A stretch of DNA of 64,000 nucleotides from PALSA-693 sp963729695. Its GTDB lineage: Bacteria; Actinomycetota; Acidimicrobiia; Acidimicrobiales; Palsa-688. Location of the stretch: positions 372,001 to 436,000 of the forward strand of contig CAVSOT010000007.1 of assembly GCA_963729695.1 (NCBI GenBank), in the 5' to 3' direction. The notes under the pieces were generated by a model that worked only from the letters and a program-made list of their open reading frames with translations, did not search any database and was not told the DNA's origin. A program made the position numbers and the translations under genes. Shown here piece by piece: positions 34,942 to 43,933 of this stretch (positions are counted from its first letter, which is position 1; every line of letters starts with the position of its first letter).

Positions 34942-36071
34942 TGAGATCGAGGCATCATCGTCTCCGGCCGGATCCGGTCGGCGTGACGCTTGACGATGTC
35001 GAACATACTCTGCACGAGCGTGTCCGACAGGAGATGGGGTCGGAGGCCAAGAGCGATCAACCCGGAGTTGGTCGGGTTGTAGTAGTGCTGCTCCATCTCG
35101 ACGCGCGGATTCTCGAGGTGTCGAACCTCGACCGGTCCGGGGAACAGCTCCGCCACCATCTCTGCCAATTGCTGCACCGAGAAGCTCTCGGTGAACTGGT
35201 TGAAGACCCGGAACTCCCCGAGCTCCGCCGGGTGCTCGCATGCGATCTCGATGCAGCGCACCGTGTCGCGAACGTCCAGCATGCCGCGTACCTGGCCACC
35301 CTGGCCGTACACCGTGAGCGGTTGCCCGATCACGGCTTGAACGATGAACCGGTTCAACACCGTGCCGAACACCGCGTCATAGTCCAAGCGGGTCTCCAAC
35401 CGCGGATCGAGGATCGTCTGGTCGGTGGCCTGACCGTACACAACTCCCTGGTTGAGATCGGTGGCGCGGAGACCCCAGATCCGACAGCAGAACTCAATAT
35501 TGTGCGAGTCGAAGACCTTCGATAGATGGTAGAAACTGCCGGGACGCTTAGGGTAGAGAACTCGGTCAGAGCGACCTTTATATGTCAGCTCCAACCAACC
35601 TTCCTCGATATCAATGTTTGGCGTGCCATACTCGCCCATCGTGCCCAGTTTGATCAGGTGGGCATCTGGGGCATGGGCGGCGATTGCGTAGAGCAGGTTG
35701 AGATTTCCCGCCACGTTGTTGACCTGGGTATCCACCGCATGGTTACGGTCAATCATCGAGTAGGGCGCCGATCGTTGTTCGGCGAAGTGGACGACCGCAT
35801 CCGGCTGGTACTGGCGCATCAAGCGGTCACAGAACTCGGGCGTACAGACGTCACCCAATTCGCAGACGATGTCCCGTCCGGCTTCCGCCTTCCAGGTCTT
35901 GATCCGGTCTTCGAGGCTGGCGATCGGAACCAGTGAGTTCGTCCCGAGCTCCTCGTCGATCCTCCGGCGGGCGAAGTTGTCGACGGCTACCACATCGTGA
36001 CCTTTGGACGAGAGATAGAGGGCCGTCGGCCAGCCGAGGTATCCGTCCGCGCCGAGAACGATAATTTTCAT
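34908..36071 (-). CDS. sqd1: UDP-sulfoquinovose synthase (SQD1 family)
   Basis: This 387-residue extended SDR makes UDP-sulfoquinovose from UDP-glucose and sulfite. The Rossmann motif is GADGYLGWPTA (about residues 7-17). The SQD1-specific segment LGTMGEYGTPNIDIEEG (about 142-158) supplies the active-site Thr, Met and Glu, followed by Y181-x3-K185 in FYHLSKVFDSHN. Further family segments are RATDLNQGVVYG and DVRDTVRCIEIA. The product is used for sulfolipid or sulfoquinovose-containing glycans. No SQD2-type sulfolipid transferase is adjacent; instead a GT-C-like protein overlaps its 3' end and a GH3 follows. Confidence 0.93.
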   Translation of the reverse strand: MKIIVLGADGYLGWPTALYLSSKGHDVVAVDNFARRRIDEELGTNSLVPIASLEDRIKTWKAEAGRDIVCELGDVCTPEFCDRLMRQYQPDAVVHFAEQRSAPYSMIDRNHAVDTQVNNVAGNLNLLYAIAAHAPDAHLIKLGTMGEYGTPNIDIEEGWLELTYKGRSDRVLYPKRPGSFYHLSKVFDSHNIEFCCRIWGLRATDLNQGVVYGQATDQTILDPRLETRLDYDAVFGTVLNRFIVQAVIGQPLTVYGQGGQVRGMLDVRDTVRCIEIACEHPAELGEFRVFNQFTESFSVQQLAEMVAELFPGPVEVRHLENPRVEMEQHYYNPTNSGLIALGLRPHLLSDTLVQSMFDIVKRHADRIRPETMMPRSQWQRPTITPSY

Positions 36072-36501
36072 GCGATGATCCCATTCTCAACCCTGTTCCG
36101 CCCTAGGGTAGCTGACGCAAACCCTCGTCCGGGGGATTCCCAATGAGGGCGACTTGCCAGTGCGTCGGCTACCGCTTCGGTCATCGAGTGAGCGCCTGAC
36201 GTTTCAGGTGGAACAGAGTCGTTGTCGCTCGCTTGCTTTTGAGATATTCCCAATCTATGATTGTGCTATCTCGTCGCTCACCAGTCGGATAAGTTAACGG
36301 TCGGGTCTAAGACCCACCTAGGACAAACCTGAGAAAACGCTGAGAGGCCAGTCTACTCAGACCTCCCCGTGGGCGACAACAACTGCAGCCGGTTCCCTGG
36401 TCTGGACGCCTCGCAGGAGGGCGGCATGCCGCGTCGGGACCACCACTCCCCGCGGCAGAGATCGGGAGTGTAAGGTCCGGCTGGATGCGAGGAGGGATGG
36501 C
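36072..36501. other. Intergenic region, about 430 bp
   Basis: It separates the minus-strand sulfoquinovose locus from the plus-strand catabolic cluster and should hold both divergent promoters. The stretch at about 36230-36300 is markedly AT-richer than its surroundings. A 6-bp inverted repeat GGGTCT-A-AGACCC lies at 36303-36315. No gene or strong operator was recognised. Confidence 0.6.
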
Positions 36502-38787
36502 ATGGGGGAACACACAGGCCTGCCGCTGACGGGGCTTCGCGTGGTTGAGGTGGCGATGGACGTCAGCGTGGTCGGGGCGGGAATGGCTACGAGCCTGCCC
36601 GGTGCCGTGCTGCGCGACTTTGGTGCCGAAGTCACCCGGGTCGAGACCTCGACGAGGTTCAGCGTCGACGAGGGTGTCGAGTATGCCCGTTCCTGGGATC
36701 GGGGCAAGGAGATCGTCAGGGTCGACGCCGACGCCGCCAGCGCGACCATTGCCGGCGTGGCCAGGGACGCCGATGTGCTGTTCGTCACCGGCGCCGAAGA
36801 GATGATCGAACAGCGCCAGCTTGGATACCGGGACCTCGCCCCGGCCAACCCGCGCTTGGTCTATGTCAGGATCCGTCCCAGTCGCAACGACTCGGGCGCC
36901 ATGCCTGACGTGGAGCTCCTGGTCCAGGCCCGGACCGGCCTGCTCAGCCAGCTCCGGGGCCATCGAGCGGGACCGGTCTTTCCGGGTCTGAGCGTGGCCA
37001 GCGCAGGCGCGGGACTCTGTGCCTGCGTGGGGGCGCTGGCCCGCTTGTACGAGCGCGAAGCGACGGGTCTCGGCGGCTGGGCGGAGACGTCCTTGTATGA
37101 CGGCATGGTGGCTCTGCTCCCCATGGTCATCGGGCGGGTCGAGCACCCCAGTTCCGGAACGGCAAGCAACTGGGAGAAGCTGGGTCCTGCGATTGGGCTC
37201 TCGTTCCGCTGCGGCGACGGAGAAGACATCCAGTTGTGGTTCGGGCGGACCGGCGCCTACGAAGAATTTCTCGAAGCCTTCGGCGACCCTCCAAGCGAGG
37301 CGGGCTACCGGGCGGACACGTTGAGCGGAGCCATCGGACAACGCGGCGAGCGTTGGGCGGAGAAGTTCGCCACCCGTGATCGGGCGGCCTGGCTGGACGA
37401 GCTTGCTGGCCGCAAGTTCCGGGTCGAGCCGGTGTGGCGGCCGGGAGAGGCCCTGCGCGACGAACATGCCAGGGAGATCGGCCTGGCTGTCGAGCACCGC
37501 GACCCCGAGCGGGGCCCCATCACGGTGCTCGGGTCGGTCGGCCGCATCACTCCGATGCCAGGCCCGGTCTCAGGGCCGGTCGGGCGGCCGCTGGGAGAGC
37601 CGGGCTTGCTGTCGGGCCTCCGCGTCCTCGACCTGTCGGCGTTCCTGGCCGGTCCGGTCTCGCCTCAGATCCTCGCTGAGCTGGGCGCCGACGTGGTGAA
37701 GGTGGAACCGACGACCGGGGACATCCACCGCAACGTGGAGACGCTGTTCGCCGCCGGACAACGGGGGAAGCGTGCCGTGGCCCTGAACCTGAAGTCGCCG
37801 GATGCCGCCGACGTGCTGCATCGCCTTATCCGCTGGTGCGACGTTGTCCACCACAACTCGCGAGTCGGGCTCGACGAGCGCCTCGGCTACGACGAGGCCA
37901 CGGTTCGGGCGGTCAATCCGAATGTGGTGTACTGCCACGCCAGCGGGTTCGGTCCGCACGGTCCCCGGGCCCTCCTCGCCGCCAACGACCACCTCATGCA
38001 GGCCCTTTCGGGTGTCGAGGCTGCCGCGGGAGGTGAGGGTAACCCGCCGTCGTTTATCCCCTGGGGTGCCATCGACGTGACCGGCGGTTGGCTCGGAGCC
38101 GCCGCCATCATCGCCGCCTTGTACGCCCGGCGGCGAACCGGCGTTCCCCAGTCTGTCAGCACGAGCCTTCTCGGCGCCGGCATGACGTTGAAAGCCGGCT
38201 CGTTCGTGGCGGGCGACACCATTGTCGAGGGGCCGATCGTCGGCCCGGACCAGACCGGTTACGGTGCGGCCTACCGGATTTACCAAGCTGCGGATGGGAC
38301 CTGGGTGGCCATCGCCGCTGTCGACGAGGGCAGCTGGGACCAGCTCCGGCGGGTGGTTGCCATCGACGACCTACCCACGGCCCCGCCCACGCTGAGGGTG
38401 CAGCGCGGTGAGGGAAAGCAGCAGGCGGAAAAGCTGCTGGAGGATGTCATTGCCACCAGGAACGCCGCTGACTGGCTTGCCGATCTGAAGACTGCCGGCG
38501 TGCCGGTCGAGTTGGTCATCGAGGAAGGGCGGGGGGCATGGGTCAACCGGATCCTCGACGATCCCGTCAACCGACAGCTCGGACGGGTTGTCGGCTTCGA
38601 GTGGGGACCTCGCGGTTGGACCGAGCAGGGCGGCTTCACCCTCCGCCTCGGCCCCGGGCGCCGACCCGAGGCGCCGAGCCTGCTTCCCGGTCTGGGCCAG
38701 CACACCGTCGCGGTTCTCGAGGAGCTCGGGATCGATGGGTCGACCGTCGCAGCCCTCGAGACATCCGGAACGGTCGCCACGTCGTGA
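36502..38787 (+). CDS. Two-domain CaiB/BaiF (family III) CoA-transferase
   Basis: This 761-residue protein contains two family III CoA-transferase domains in tandem, each normally about 400 residues. The first begins GLRVVEVAMD...AVLRDFGAEVTRVE (about residues 11-50); the second begins GLRVLDLSAFLAGPVSPQIL...LGADVVKVEP (about 373-410) and carries VVYCHASGFGPHGPRALL. In the second domain the catalytic-Asp region is replaced or shifted (AANDHLMQALSG), while the first domain is more divergent and has no clear Asp. These enzymes move CoA between acids and typically form interlocked dimers, so the fusion may be an internal pseudo-dimer. GGAGG precedes ATG 36502. Confidence 0.88.
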   Translation: MGEHTGLPLTGLRVVEVAMDVSVVGAGMATSLPGAVLRDFGAEVTRVETSTRFSVDEGVEYARSWDRGKEIVRVDADAASATIAGVARDADVLFVTGAEEMIEQRQLGYRDLAPANPRLVYVRIRPSRNDSGAMPDVELLVQARTGLLSQLRGHRAGPVFPGLSVASAGAGLCACVGALARLYEREATGLGGWAETSLYDGMVALLPMVIGRVEHPSSGTASNWEKLGPAIGLSFRCGDGEDIQLWFGRTGAYEEFLEAFGDPPSEAGYRADTLSGAIGQRGERWAEKFATRDRAAWLDELAGRKFRVEPVWRPGEALRDEHAREIGLAVEHRDPERGPITVLGSVGRITPMPGPVSGPVGRPLGEPGLLSGLRVLDLSAFLAGPVSPQILAELGADVVKVEPTTGDIHRNVETLFAAGQRGKRAVALNLKSPDAADVLHRLIRWCDVVHHNSRVGLDERLGYDEATVRAVNPNVVYCHASGFGPHGPRALLAANDHLMQALSGVEAAAGGEGNPPSFIPWGAIDVTGGWLGAAAIIAALYARRRTGVPQSVSTSLLGAGMTLKAGSFVAGDTIVEGPIVGPDQTGYGAAYRIYQAADGTWVAIAAVDEGSWDQLRRVVAIDDLPTAPPTLRVQRGEGKQQAEKLLEDVIATRNAADWLADLKTAGVPVELVIEEGRGAWVNRILDDPVNRQLGRVVGFEWGPRGWTEQGGFTLRLGPGRRPEAPSLLPGLGQHTVAVLEELGIDGSTVAALETSGTVATS

Positions 38788-38883
38788 CGGTGCTGGGTTA
38801 CTAGGGTGGGACTCGTTGTTGCCTGGCGGCCGGTCACGATGCGACCGACCCGAGAATGGTCCCATAGATAAAAGGGGAAACCA

Positions 38884-40074
38884 ATGGGTGAGAGCCGGTT
38901 GGACGTCAACTTCTTCGACCGAGCTGTGATCGAGGATCCGTACGGTATCTATGAGGAGATCCGGGCCGCGGGGCCGGTTGTGTGGAACGACGTTCTGCAG
39001 GCCTGGATGTTGCCCAACTACGCGGATTGCGTGGCCACGCTCAGCGATCCGTCCCGCTTTTCAGTGGCCATTTACCGCGATCCCAAGAAGGTGTGGTGGT
39101 TCGAGGCTCCCAACATGGTGATGCTCGACCCCCCCGAGCAGCATCGGCTGCGGAAACCGCTGACCCCCATGCTCACCCGCAGTGCGGTCACCCGATGGGA
39201 GGAACGCGTCGGCGAGGTCGTGGACGAGCTGCTCGCCCCCCTCGCCGCGGGAAGCGGCGACTACGACGTGATCCAGGACTTCGCCCTGATTCCCACGGTG
39301 ATCCTGGCCGAGATGATCGGCGTGCCGAAAGATCGACAGGAAGATTTCCGCCGTTGGTCGAGCACCATCGCAGGTTCCACCACCTACGGCCAGGAGGACC
39401 CCGCCACCCTCGAGGCCATGAAGCGGGCGAACGAAGAGCTCAAGGCCTACCTGGAGGAGGAGTTCGACCGCCATCGGAGAGAGCAGCCCGACGACATTCT
39501 GACCACGATGCTGCAACTGCCGCCGGAGGCAGGCATGAGCGAAGCCGAAATTCGCTCCACGATCTCGGTCCTGCTGCTCGCTGGCTACGACACCACGTCC
39601 AAGCTGTTGTCGAACTGCCTGGTGGTGTTGGAGCGCCATCCTGACCAGCGTCGGCTAGTGGTCGACAACCCCGGCCTCGTCCCGGCCGCCATCGAGGAGA
39701 TTTTGCGGTGGTGGGGCGTCCTCCACGGCGTTCTGCGAACCGCCGAGGTCGACACGGATATCGCCGGCACGCCGATCGCCAAGGGGGACATCATCTGCAC
39801 GATGCCGGCGGCCGCCAATCGCGATCCCCGTCGCTGGAGGGACCCGTTGCGTTTCGACGTCCAGCGCCCCCAGAAGGCCCACATGGGCTTCGGCTACGGA
39901 GCCCACCTGTGCATCGGGGCCTGGCTGGCGCGGGTCGAAGCCAAGGTGGCGTTGGAGCGACTCCTCCGCTTGGCGCCCGAGTACTCGCTGGTCGACGTCG
40001 ACTACGGCAACGCCTGGTTCATCCGAGGCCCTCAACGTGGCCTCGTCCAGATCGGGTCTCCCGTCCACGTATAG
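38884..40074 (+). CDS. Cytochrome P450
   Basis: This 396-residue bacterial P450 has the I-helix oxygen-activation motif AGYDTT (233-238), the K-helix E-x2-R (E272-x2-R275 in EEILRW), and the heme loop FGYGAHLC with Cys343 as thiolate ligand. It is soluble with no membrane anchor. The NF(F)DRAVIEDPYGIYEEIR N-terminus resembles CYP families that act on terpenoids and steroids in Actinobacteria. A clear ribosome-binding site (AAGGGGA) precedes ATG 38884. No ferredoxin or ferredoxin reductase gene is adjacent. The preceding CoA-transferase suggests hydroxylation of an acid activated as a CoA ester. Confidence 0.95.
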   Translation: MGESRLDVNFFDRAVIEDPYGIYEEIRAAGPVVWNDVLQAWMLPNYADCVATLSDPSRFSVAIYRDPKKVWWFEAPNMVMLDPPEQHRLRKPLTPMLTRSAVTRWEERVGEVVDELLAPLAAGSGDYDVIQDFALIPTVILAEMIGVPKDRQEDFRRWSSTIAGSTTYGQEDPATLEAMKRANEELKAYLEEEFDRHRREQPDDILTTMLQLPPEAGMSEAEIRSTISVLLLAGYDTTSKLLSNCLVVLERHPDQRRLVVDNPGLVPAAIEEILRWWGVLHGVLRTAEVDTDIAGTPIAKGDIICTMPAAANRDPRRWRDPLRFDVQRPQKAHMGFGYGAHLCIGAWLARVEAKVALERLLRLAPEYSLVDVDYGNAWFIRGPQRGLVQIGSPVHV

Positions 40075-40211
40075 GGCGCGACCAGGTCGGCTAACGCTCT
40101 GCGTTTTCATCGGTTCGAAGGAGATCTCGCCCGGCGTACTGGCCCGGCGCCTGGCCGCCGGCCCGGGGTGGCGGGCCCGGATGGCCGGCCCCGGGTGGCC
40201 GGCCAGAGCGG

Positions 40212-41366
40212 TCAGTAGCCTTCTGGGAGGTTGTAGACCCTCCGGGCGTTGCCTACGAGGATCTGATGCCGCTCCTCGTCCGTGACGCTTGACAGGCTCT
40301 TGTCGATGTACTGGCGCGACGTCGGCCACGTGCACGTCGGATGGGGGAAATCCGACAGCCACATGACGTTTGTCAGGAGTCCCGGCACGGCCCGGAGGCC
40401 GTCGTCGATGTGCTCGAACCAGAAGTTGGTGAAACAGTGCTGCCGAAAGGCATGGCTCGGAAGCGGCACACCGAATTGCGACAGATGCTGGCGCTCCCAC
40501 TGATGGTCCGCCACGTTCAACAGATATGGCACCCACCCCGCACCCGTTTCTGCGAACACGACCTTCAGCATGCTGAAACGCTCAAAGATTCCCGAGAACA
40601 GGAACGTGGTGGCGACGGTGGTGTGCGCCGCGATCGCCTTGGTAGAGCGCTCGGCGACCGCTCGCGTCTTCTCCTGATAGCCCGACCAGGTTTCCGGAGC
40701 CATGCCCATGGCGTTGCCACTTCCGATGTGGAGGTGGAGCGGTAGGTCGGCTTCCTCCAGGGCGGCCCACAGTCGGTCCCATACCGGGTCGCAGATGTGC
40801 GGATACCCGAAGGCGTGGGGGTAGCCGAAATTGATCCCCCGGATCTCGGAGGATCGGGCGAGGCAGCGATGGAATTCGGCCACTGCTGCCTCTGGATCCC
40901 AATAGGGAACCTGGGCGAGCAGGATGAATCTACCGGGAAAGGGATCGCCGTACTCTTCGACGATGAAGTCGTTATAGGCGCGCATGATGTCCATCCGCAG
41001 ATCAGTGTTCAGCGACGGGTCGTTCATCATCGTCTGAGTGAAATTCGGATGCAGCGTGTGCACGTCGACGCCATCTTCATCCATGGCCTTCACTCGTTCT
41101 GACGGGATGTAGGCGATCCCGGGCACCTCGTCCCACGTGCTCGGCGGGTTCGTGCGATCGGGCATGGCCCCATTTACCGATACGAATCCAACTCGCTTCC
41201 CGTCGATGTACCAGCCCGCTCCACCGTTCGCACTGTCCGCCAGGCTGGCGTCGTTGCCCGGTCGAGGAATGGAATCGCCCCACTTGCGATTCGACATGCG
41301 ACTGGTCCATGTATCCGGCCCCTCTTGCAGGTGATCATCGGTGGAAATACAAGAATACGGATGCAC
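40212..41366 (-). CDS. Amidohydrolase family protein (amidohydro_2, ACMSD-like)
   Basis: This 384-residue TIM-barrel metal hydrolase has the N-terminal strand CISTDDHL, a variant of the usual D-x-H metal pair, the central L-H-L-H-I-G-S-G (about residues 213-220) with a metal-ligand His, and the C-terminal W-L-S-D-F-P-H-P segment (about 338-345) with the catalytic Asp. This is the pattern of COG2159-type decarboxylases/hydrolases acting on aromatic or related acids. It is convergent with the P450 gene. Related genes occur at 46182 and 50434. The substrate is unknown. Confidence 0.87.
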   Translation of the reverse strand: MHPYSCISTDDHLQEGPDTWTSRMSNRKWGDSIPRPGNDASLADSANGGAGWYIDGKRVGFVSVNGAMPDRTNPPSTWDEVPGIAYIPSERVKAMDEDGVDVHTLHPNFTQTMMNDPSLNTDLRMDIMRAYNDFIVEEYGDPFPGRFILLAQVPYWDPEAAVAEFHRCLARSSEIRGINFGYPHAFGYPHICDPVWDRLWAALEEADLPLHLHIGSGNAMGMAPETWSGYQEKTRAVAERSTKAIAAHTTVATTFLFSGIFERFSMLKVVFAETGAGWVPYLLNVADHQWERQHLSQFGVPLPSHAFRQHCFTNFWFEHIDDGLRAVPGLLTNVMWLSDFPHPTCTWPTSRQYIDKSLSSVTDEERHQILVGNARRVYNLPEGY

Positions 41367-41454
41367 GTGAGCTTGGCTTCCTTTCTCGGCTGCGGCGCTC
41401 GGCTGGCCTCCTCATCAGTCGATGTTCTACGACCAGTTCGGGCTCGCCAGGAGC

Positions 41455-42567
41455 CTATCCGACCGGGTCTGCCGTCCGGTACTGAGCGACTTTCTCCTCA
41501 TCGAGGCGCGCGCCATTGCCGGGGAGAGTCGGGACGAAGATGCGGCCGTCCTTGACCTCGAGCGGCTCGAGGAGGAGGTCGTCTTTCAGGTCGTAGAAGG
41601 TCGAAAGCTCTGTCGGGTGTTTCGACGTGCTCTCGTGGGCGGCCGCGTAGGCCAGGCTGGTCAAGGTGCCGAGCCCGGTCTCGCCCTGCGTACCAATCAG
41701 GACGTCGGTGCCGGTCAGCTCGCAGAAGATGCGGATTCGGTCAGACTCGGTATAGCCGCTCCGGGGCACTTTGATGCTGACCGCATGGGCCCGATTTGCG
41801 AGAACCTCCTTGACGACCGTTGCCGGCGTGGTCGTGCTCTCGTCCGCGAGGATGTGCATGGTGGGCACCCGGGCGATTCGTTCCCGGCCGAGGACGCCGT
41901 CCCCGGAGGTCGGCTCCTCGAACCAGCTCAAGCCCAGTTCGGCAGTGGCCTCGACGAACCTCATGGCCTCGAGCTCCGTATAGGCGTGGTTGGCGTCGGC
42001 TCGGAAGGACGCGACCGGAAGGGTGGCGCGCAGTCGGGTCAAAAGGGCAATATCCCGATCGAGATGCAATCCGACCTTCACCTTGAAAGCCGTAATCCCA
42101 TACGTCTCGTTCTGCTCGACGGCTCGCGCGACCAGGGCCTCGATCTCGCCGAGGGTGAGATGTCCGGTCACGGCAACCGAATCGGAGAACCCGCCGAGCA
42201 GGGCGTGACAAGCGATACCGAGCCGGCGCCCGATCAGATCGTGCAGAGCCATGTCGAAGGCGGCCTTGGCCGCCAGATTGCCCACCAACCCTGCCTGCAG
42301 GTCCCGGTGGATGCGTTCCCGATCCCAGATCGATCTGCGGAGGACCTGGGCCCGGATGACATCGTCGTACACGGCCATCACCGTCCCGACGGTCTCCCCG
42401 TGGATTGCCGCTCGCGGTATCGCTTCTGCGACCCCCACGGCGCCATCGCTATCCGTCACCCGGATCAGAACGTGATCAGCCGAGTGGGTGGTCCCTATCG
42501 CGGTACCAAGAGCTTGGCCGTAGGGAATGCTGAACGGAACCGCTTCTATTCGATCGATCGTCTCCAC
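41455..42567 (-). CDS. Enolase-superfamily enzyme, muconate-lactonizing subgroup
   Basis: This 370-residue protein has the subgroup's catalytic KxK (K162-V-K164), metal ligands D191 (in RADANHAY), E217 (in WFEEP) and D242 (in LADES), and the distal Lys K266 (in SIKVPRSG). All key residues are present, so it should be active. The N-terminal capping domain (about 1-125) sets specificity. Reactions possible are cycloisomerisation, racemisation or dehydration of an acid; the sequence does not decide. It lies next to the amidohydrolase on the minus strand, 88 bp away, and diverges from the CoA-transferase pair. Confidence 0.9.
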   Translation of the reverse strand: METIDRIEAVPFSIPYGQALGTAIGTTHSADHVLIRVTDSDGAVGVAEAIPRAAIHGETVGTVMAVYDDVIRAQVLRRSIWDRERIHRDLQAGLVGNLAAKAAFDMALHDLIGRRLGIACHALLGGFSDSVAVTGHLTLGEIEALVARAVEQNETYGITAFKVKVGLHLDRDIALLTRLRATLPVASFRADANHAYTELEAMRFVEATAELGLSWFEEPTSGDGVLGRERIARVPTMHILADESTTTPATVVKEVLANRAHAVSIKVPRSGYTESDRIRIFCELTGTDVLIGTQGETGLGTLTSLAYAAAHESTSKHPTELSTFYDLKDDLLLEPLEVKDGRIFVPTLPGNGARLDEEKVAQYRTADPVG

Positions 42568-42733
42568 TGGACCGCCAATGTACCGGGTCGGGAGTTGGGG
42601 TCCCCCAAACGGGCGTCAGCAGACCCTTGGGCCTGGCTCGGGTGTGCTCGTGCCATGGCCGCGCTTAGGCTGGCGCCCGAAGAGGTGTCCGGCTGGTTGG
42701 GAGAGTGGGTGACGGTTTCTGTCCGGGTATGAT

Positions 42734-43933
42734 TTGTTGAGCGGTGTTCTCGTCTTAGAGGTTGCTCAGTACGGTCCAGACGCTCTGGGGGGCTTTCTGG
42801 CTGATATGGGTGCGACGGTGATCAAGGTGGAGGCGCCGGAGAGCGGTGATCCGATTCGTTTTGGGGGAAACGTAACCGCCGGCCTTGGCGGTTTTGGTTT
42901 TTTGCATTTGCGTTGGAATCGCGGTAAGCACAGCGTCGCCCTCGATCTCAAGCGGCCCGAAGGTGTCGACCTGTTCGGCCAGCTGACGGCCCGCGCCGAC
43001 GTGGTCATCGAGGGTATGCGCGGCGGCGTCCTGGATCGTCTGGGCTTGGGGTACGAGTCCCTTCGAGCTTTGCATCCGGCCGTGGTGTTCTGCAGCGTTT
43101 CGGGGTTCGGCCTTTCGGGCCCTTACCACAGGATGGGTTCGCACGGCCCGTCGTTCGACGGTTTCGGTGGGCTCATGCGTGTGCTTTCGCCATCGGCAAA
43201 CGCCCCGCCCTCGGTGCACGGACCCCGGGTGTCGGTGGGCATGTACGCGGTGAGTCTGTACGCCGCGCTCGGGACCCTGGCCGCGCTCCGGAAGGCCGAG
43301 CGTACGGGTGTGGGCAGTCTGATCGAGGTGGCTGCGGCGGACTGCTCGGCCCACTGGGTTCCCGGCTCAGTAGACGTGGAGCTCAACCGGGACGCCGTCG
43401 AAGACCGTCCCAACGCGGTTGGCCCAGATGGCAAAGTCGTCGGATGGCCACGGCTCGATTCGTACACGACAGGCGACGACAGAGTGATAATGGTGCAACT
43501 GTTGGTTGAACGGTCGTGGCGACGTTTCTGCGCGGCGGTCGACCGGCCGGATTTGCTGAAAATATATGACCGGAATGATGACCCTATCTCAGTGGACGGA
43601 ATCGTGCGGCGCGAGTTGGCAACCCTGTTCTCGACCAGGAGCCTCGAGCAATGGATGGATCTCTTCTTGCAGCACGACATATGGGCGGTGCCGGTCAACA
43701 GTTTTGCTGAGATACTCGACGATCCCCATTTTCTGGCGAGGAGCAACGTGTACGAACCCGAAGGCACCCGTGAGTGCCGCTTGACGGGCACTCCGGTCAA
43801 AGTCCACGGCCAGGAGTTCCGTCCTCGTCTCGCCCCTGGTCTGGGCGACGATACGGACGAAGTGCTCGTCGATCACCTCGGACTCGGTGCCGACGAGATT
43901 GCGGTGCTGCGGTCGACGGGGGTCATCGGATGA
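42734..43933 (+). CDS. CaiB/BaiF (family III) CoA-transferase
   Basis: This 399-residue protein has the family start VLVLEVAQYGPDALGGFLAD then MGATVIKVEAP, the nucleotide-like segment R-W-N-R-G-K-H-S-V-A-L-D-L (about 57-69), and VVFCSVSGFGLSGPY. The expected catalytic Asp region reads GPSFDGFGGLM (about 138-148), keeping an Asp. The start is TTG 42734; upstream frames are short. The stop overlaps the next gene's ATG (ATGA at 43930), so this and the following CoA-transferase are coupled and probably form a heteromer or act on related acids. Confidence 0.88.
   Translation: MLSGVLVLEVAQYGPDALGGFLADMGATVIKVEAPESGDPIRFGGNVTAGLGGFGFLHLRWNRGKHSVALDLKRPEGVDLFGQLTARADVVIEGMRGGVLDRLGLGYESLRALHPAVVFCSVSGFGLSGPYHRMGSHGPSFDGFGGLMRVLSPSANAPPSVHGPRVSVGMYAVSLYAALGTLAALRKAERTGVGSLIEVAAADCSAHWVPGSVDVELNRDAVEDRPNAVGPDGKVVGWPRLDSYTTGDDRVIMVQLLVERSWRRFCAAVDRPDLLKIYDRNDDPISVDGIVRRELATLFSTRSLEQWMDLFLQHDIWAVPVNSFAEILDDPHFLARSNVYEPEGTRECRLTGTPVKVHGQEFRPRLAPGLGDDTDEVLVDHLGLGADEIAVLRSTGVIG

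Noticed and set aside
41422..42732. Long plus-strand frame over the enolase-superfamily gene
   Set aside because: Antisense shadow; the minus strand has all catalytic residues of the family.
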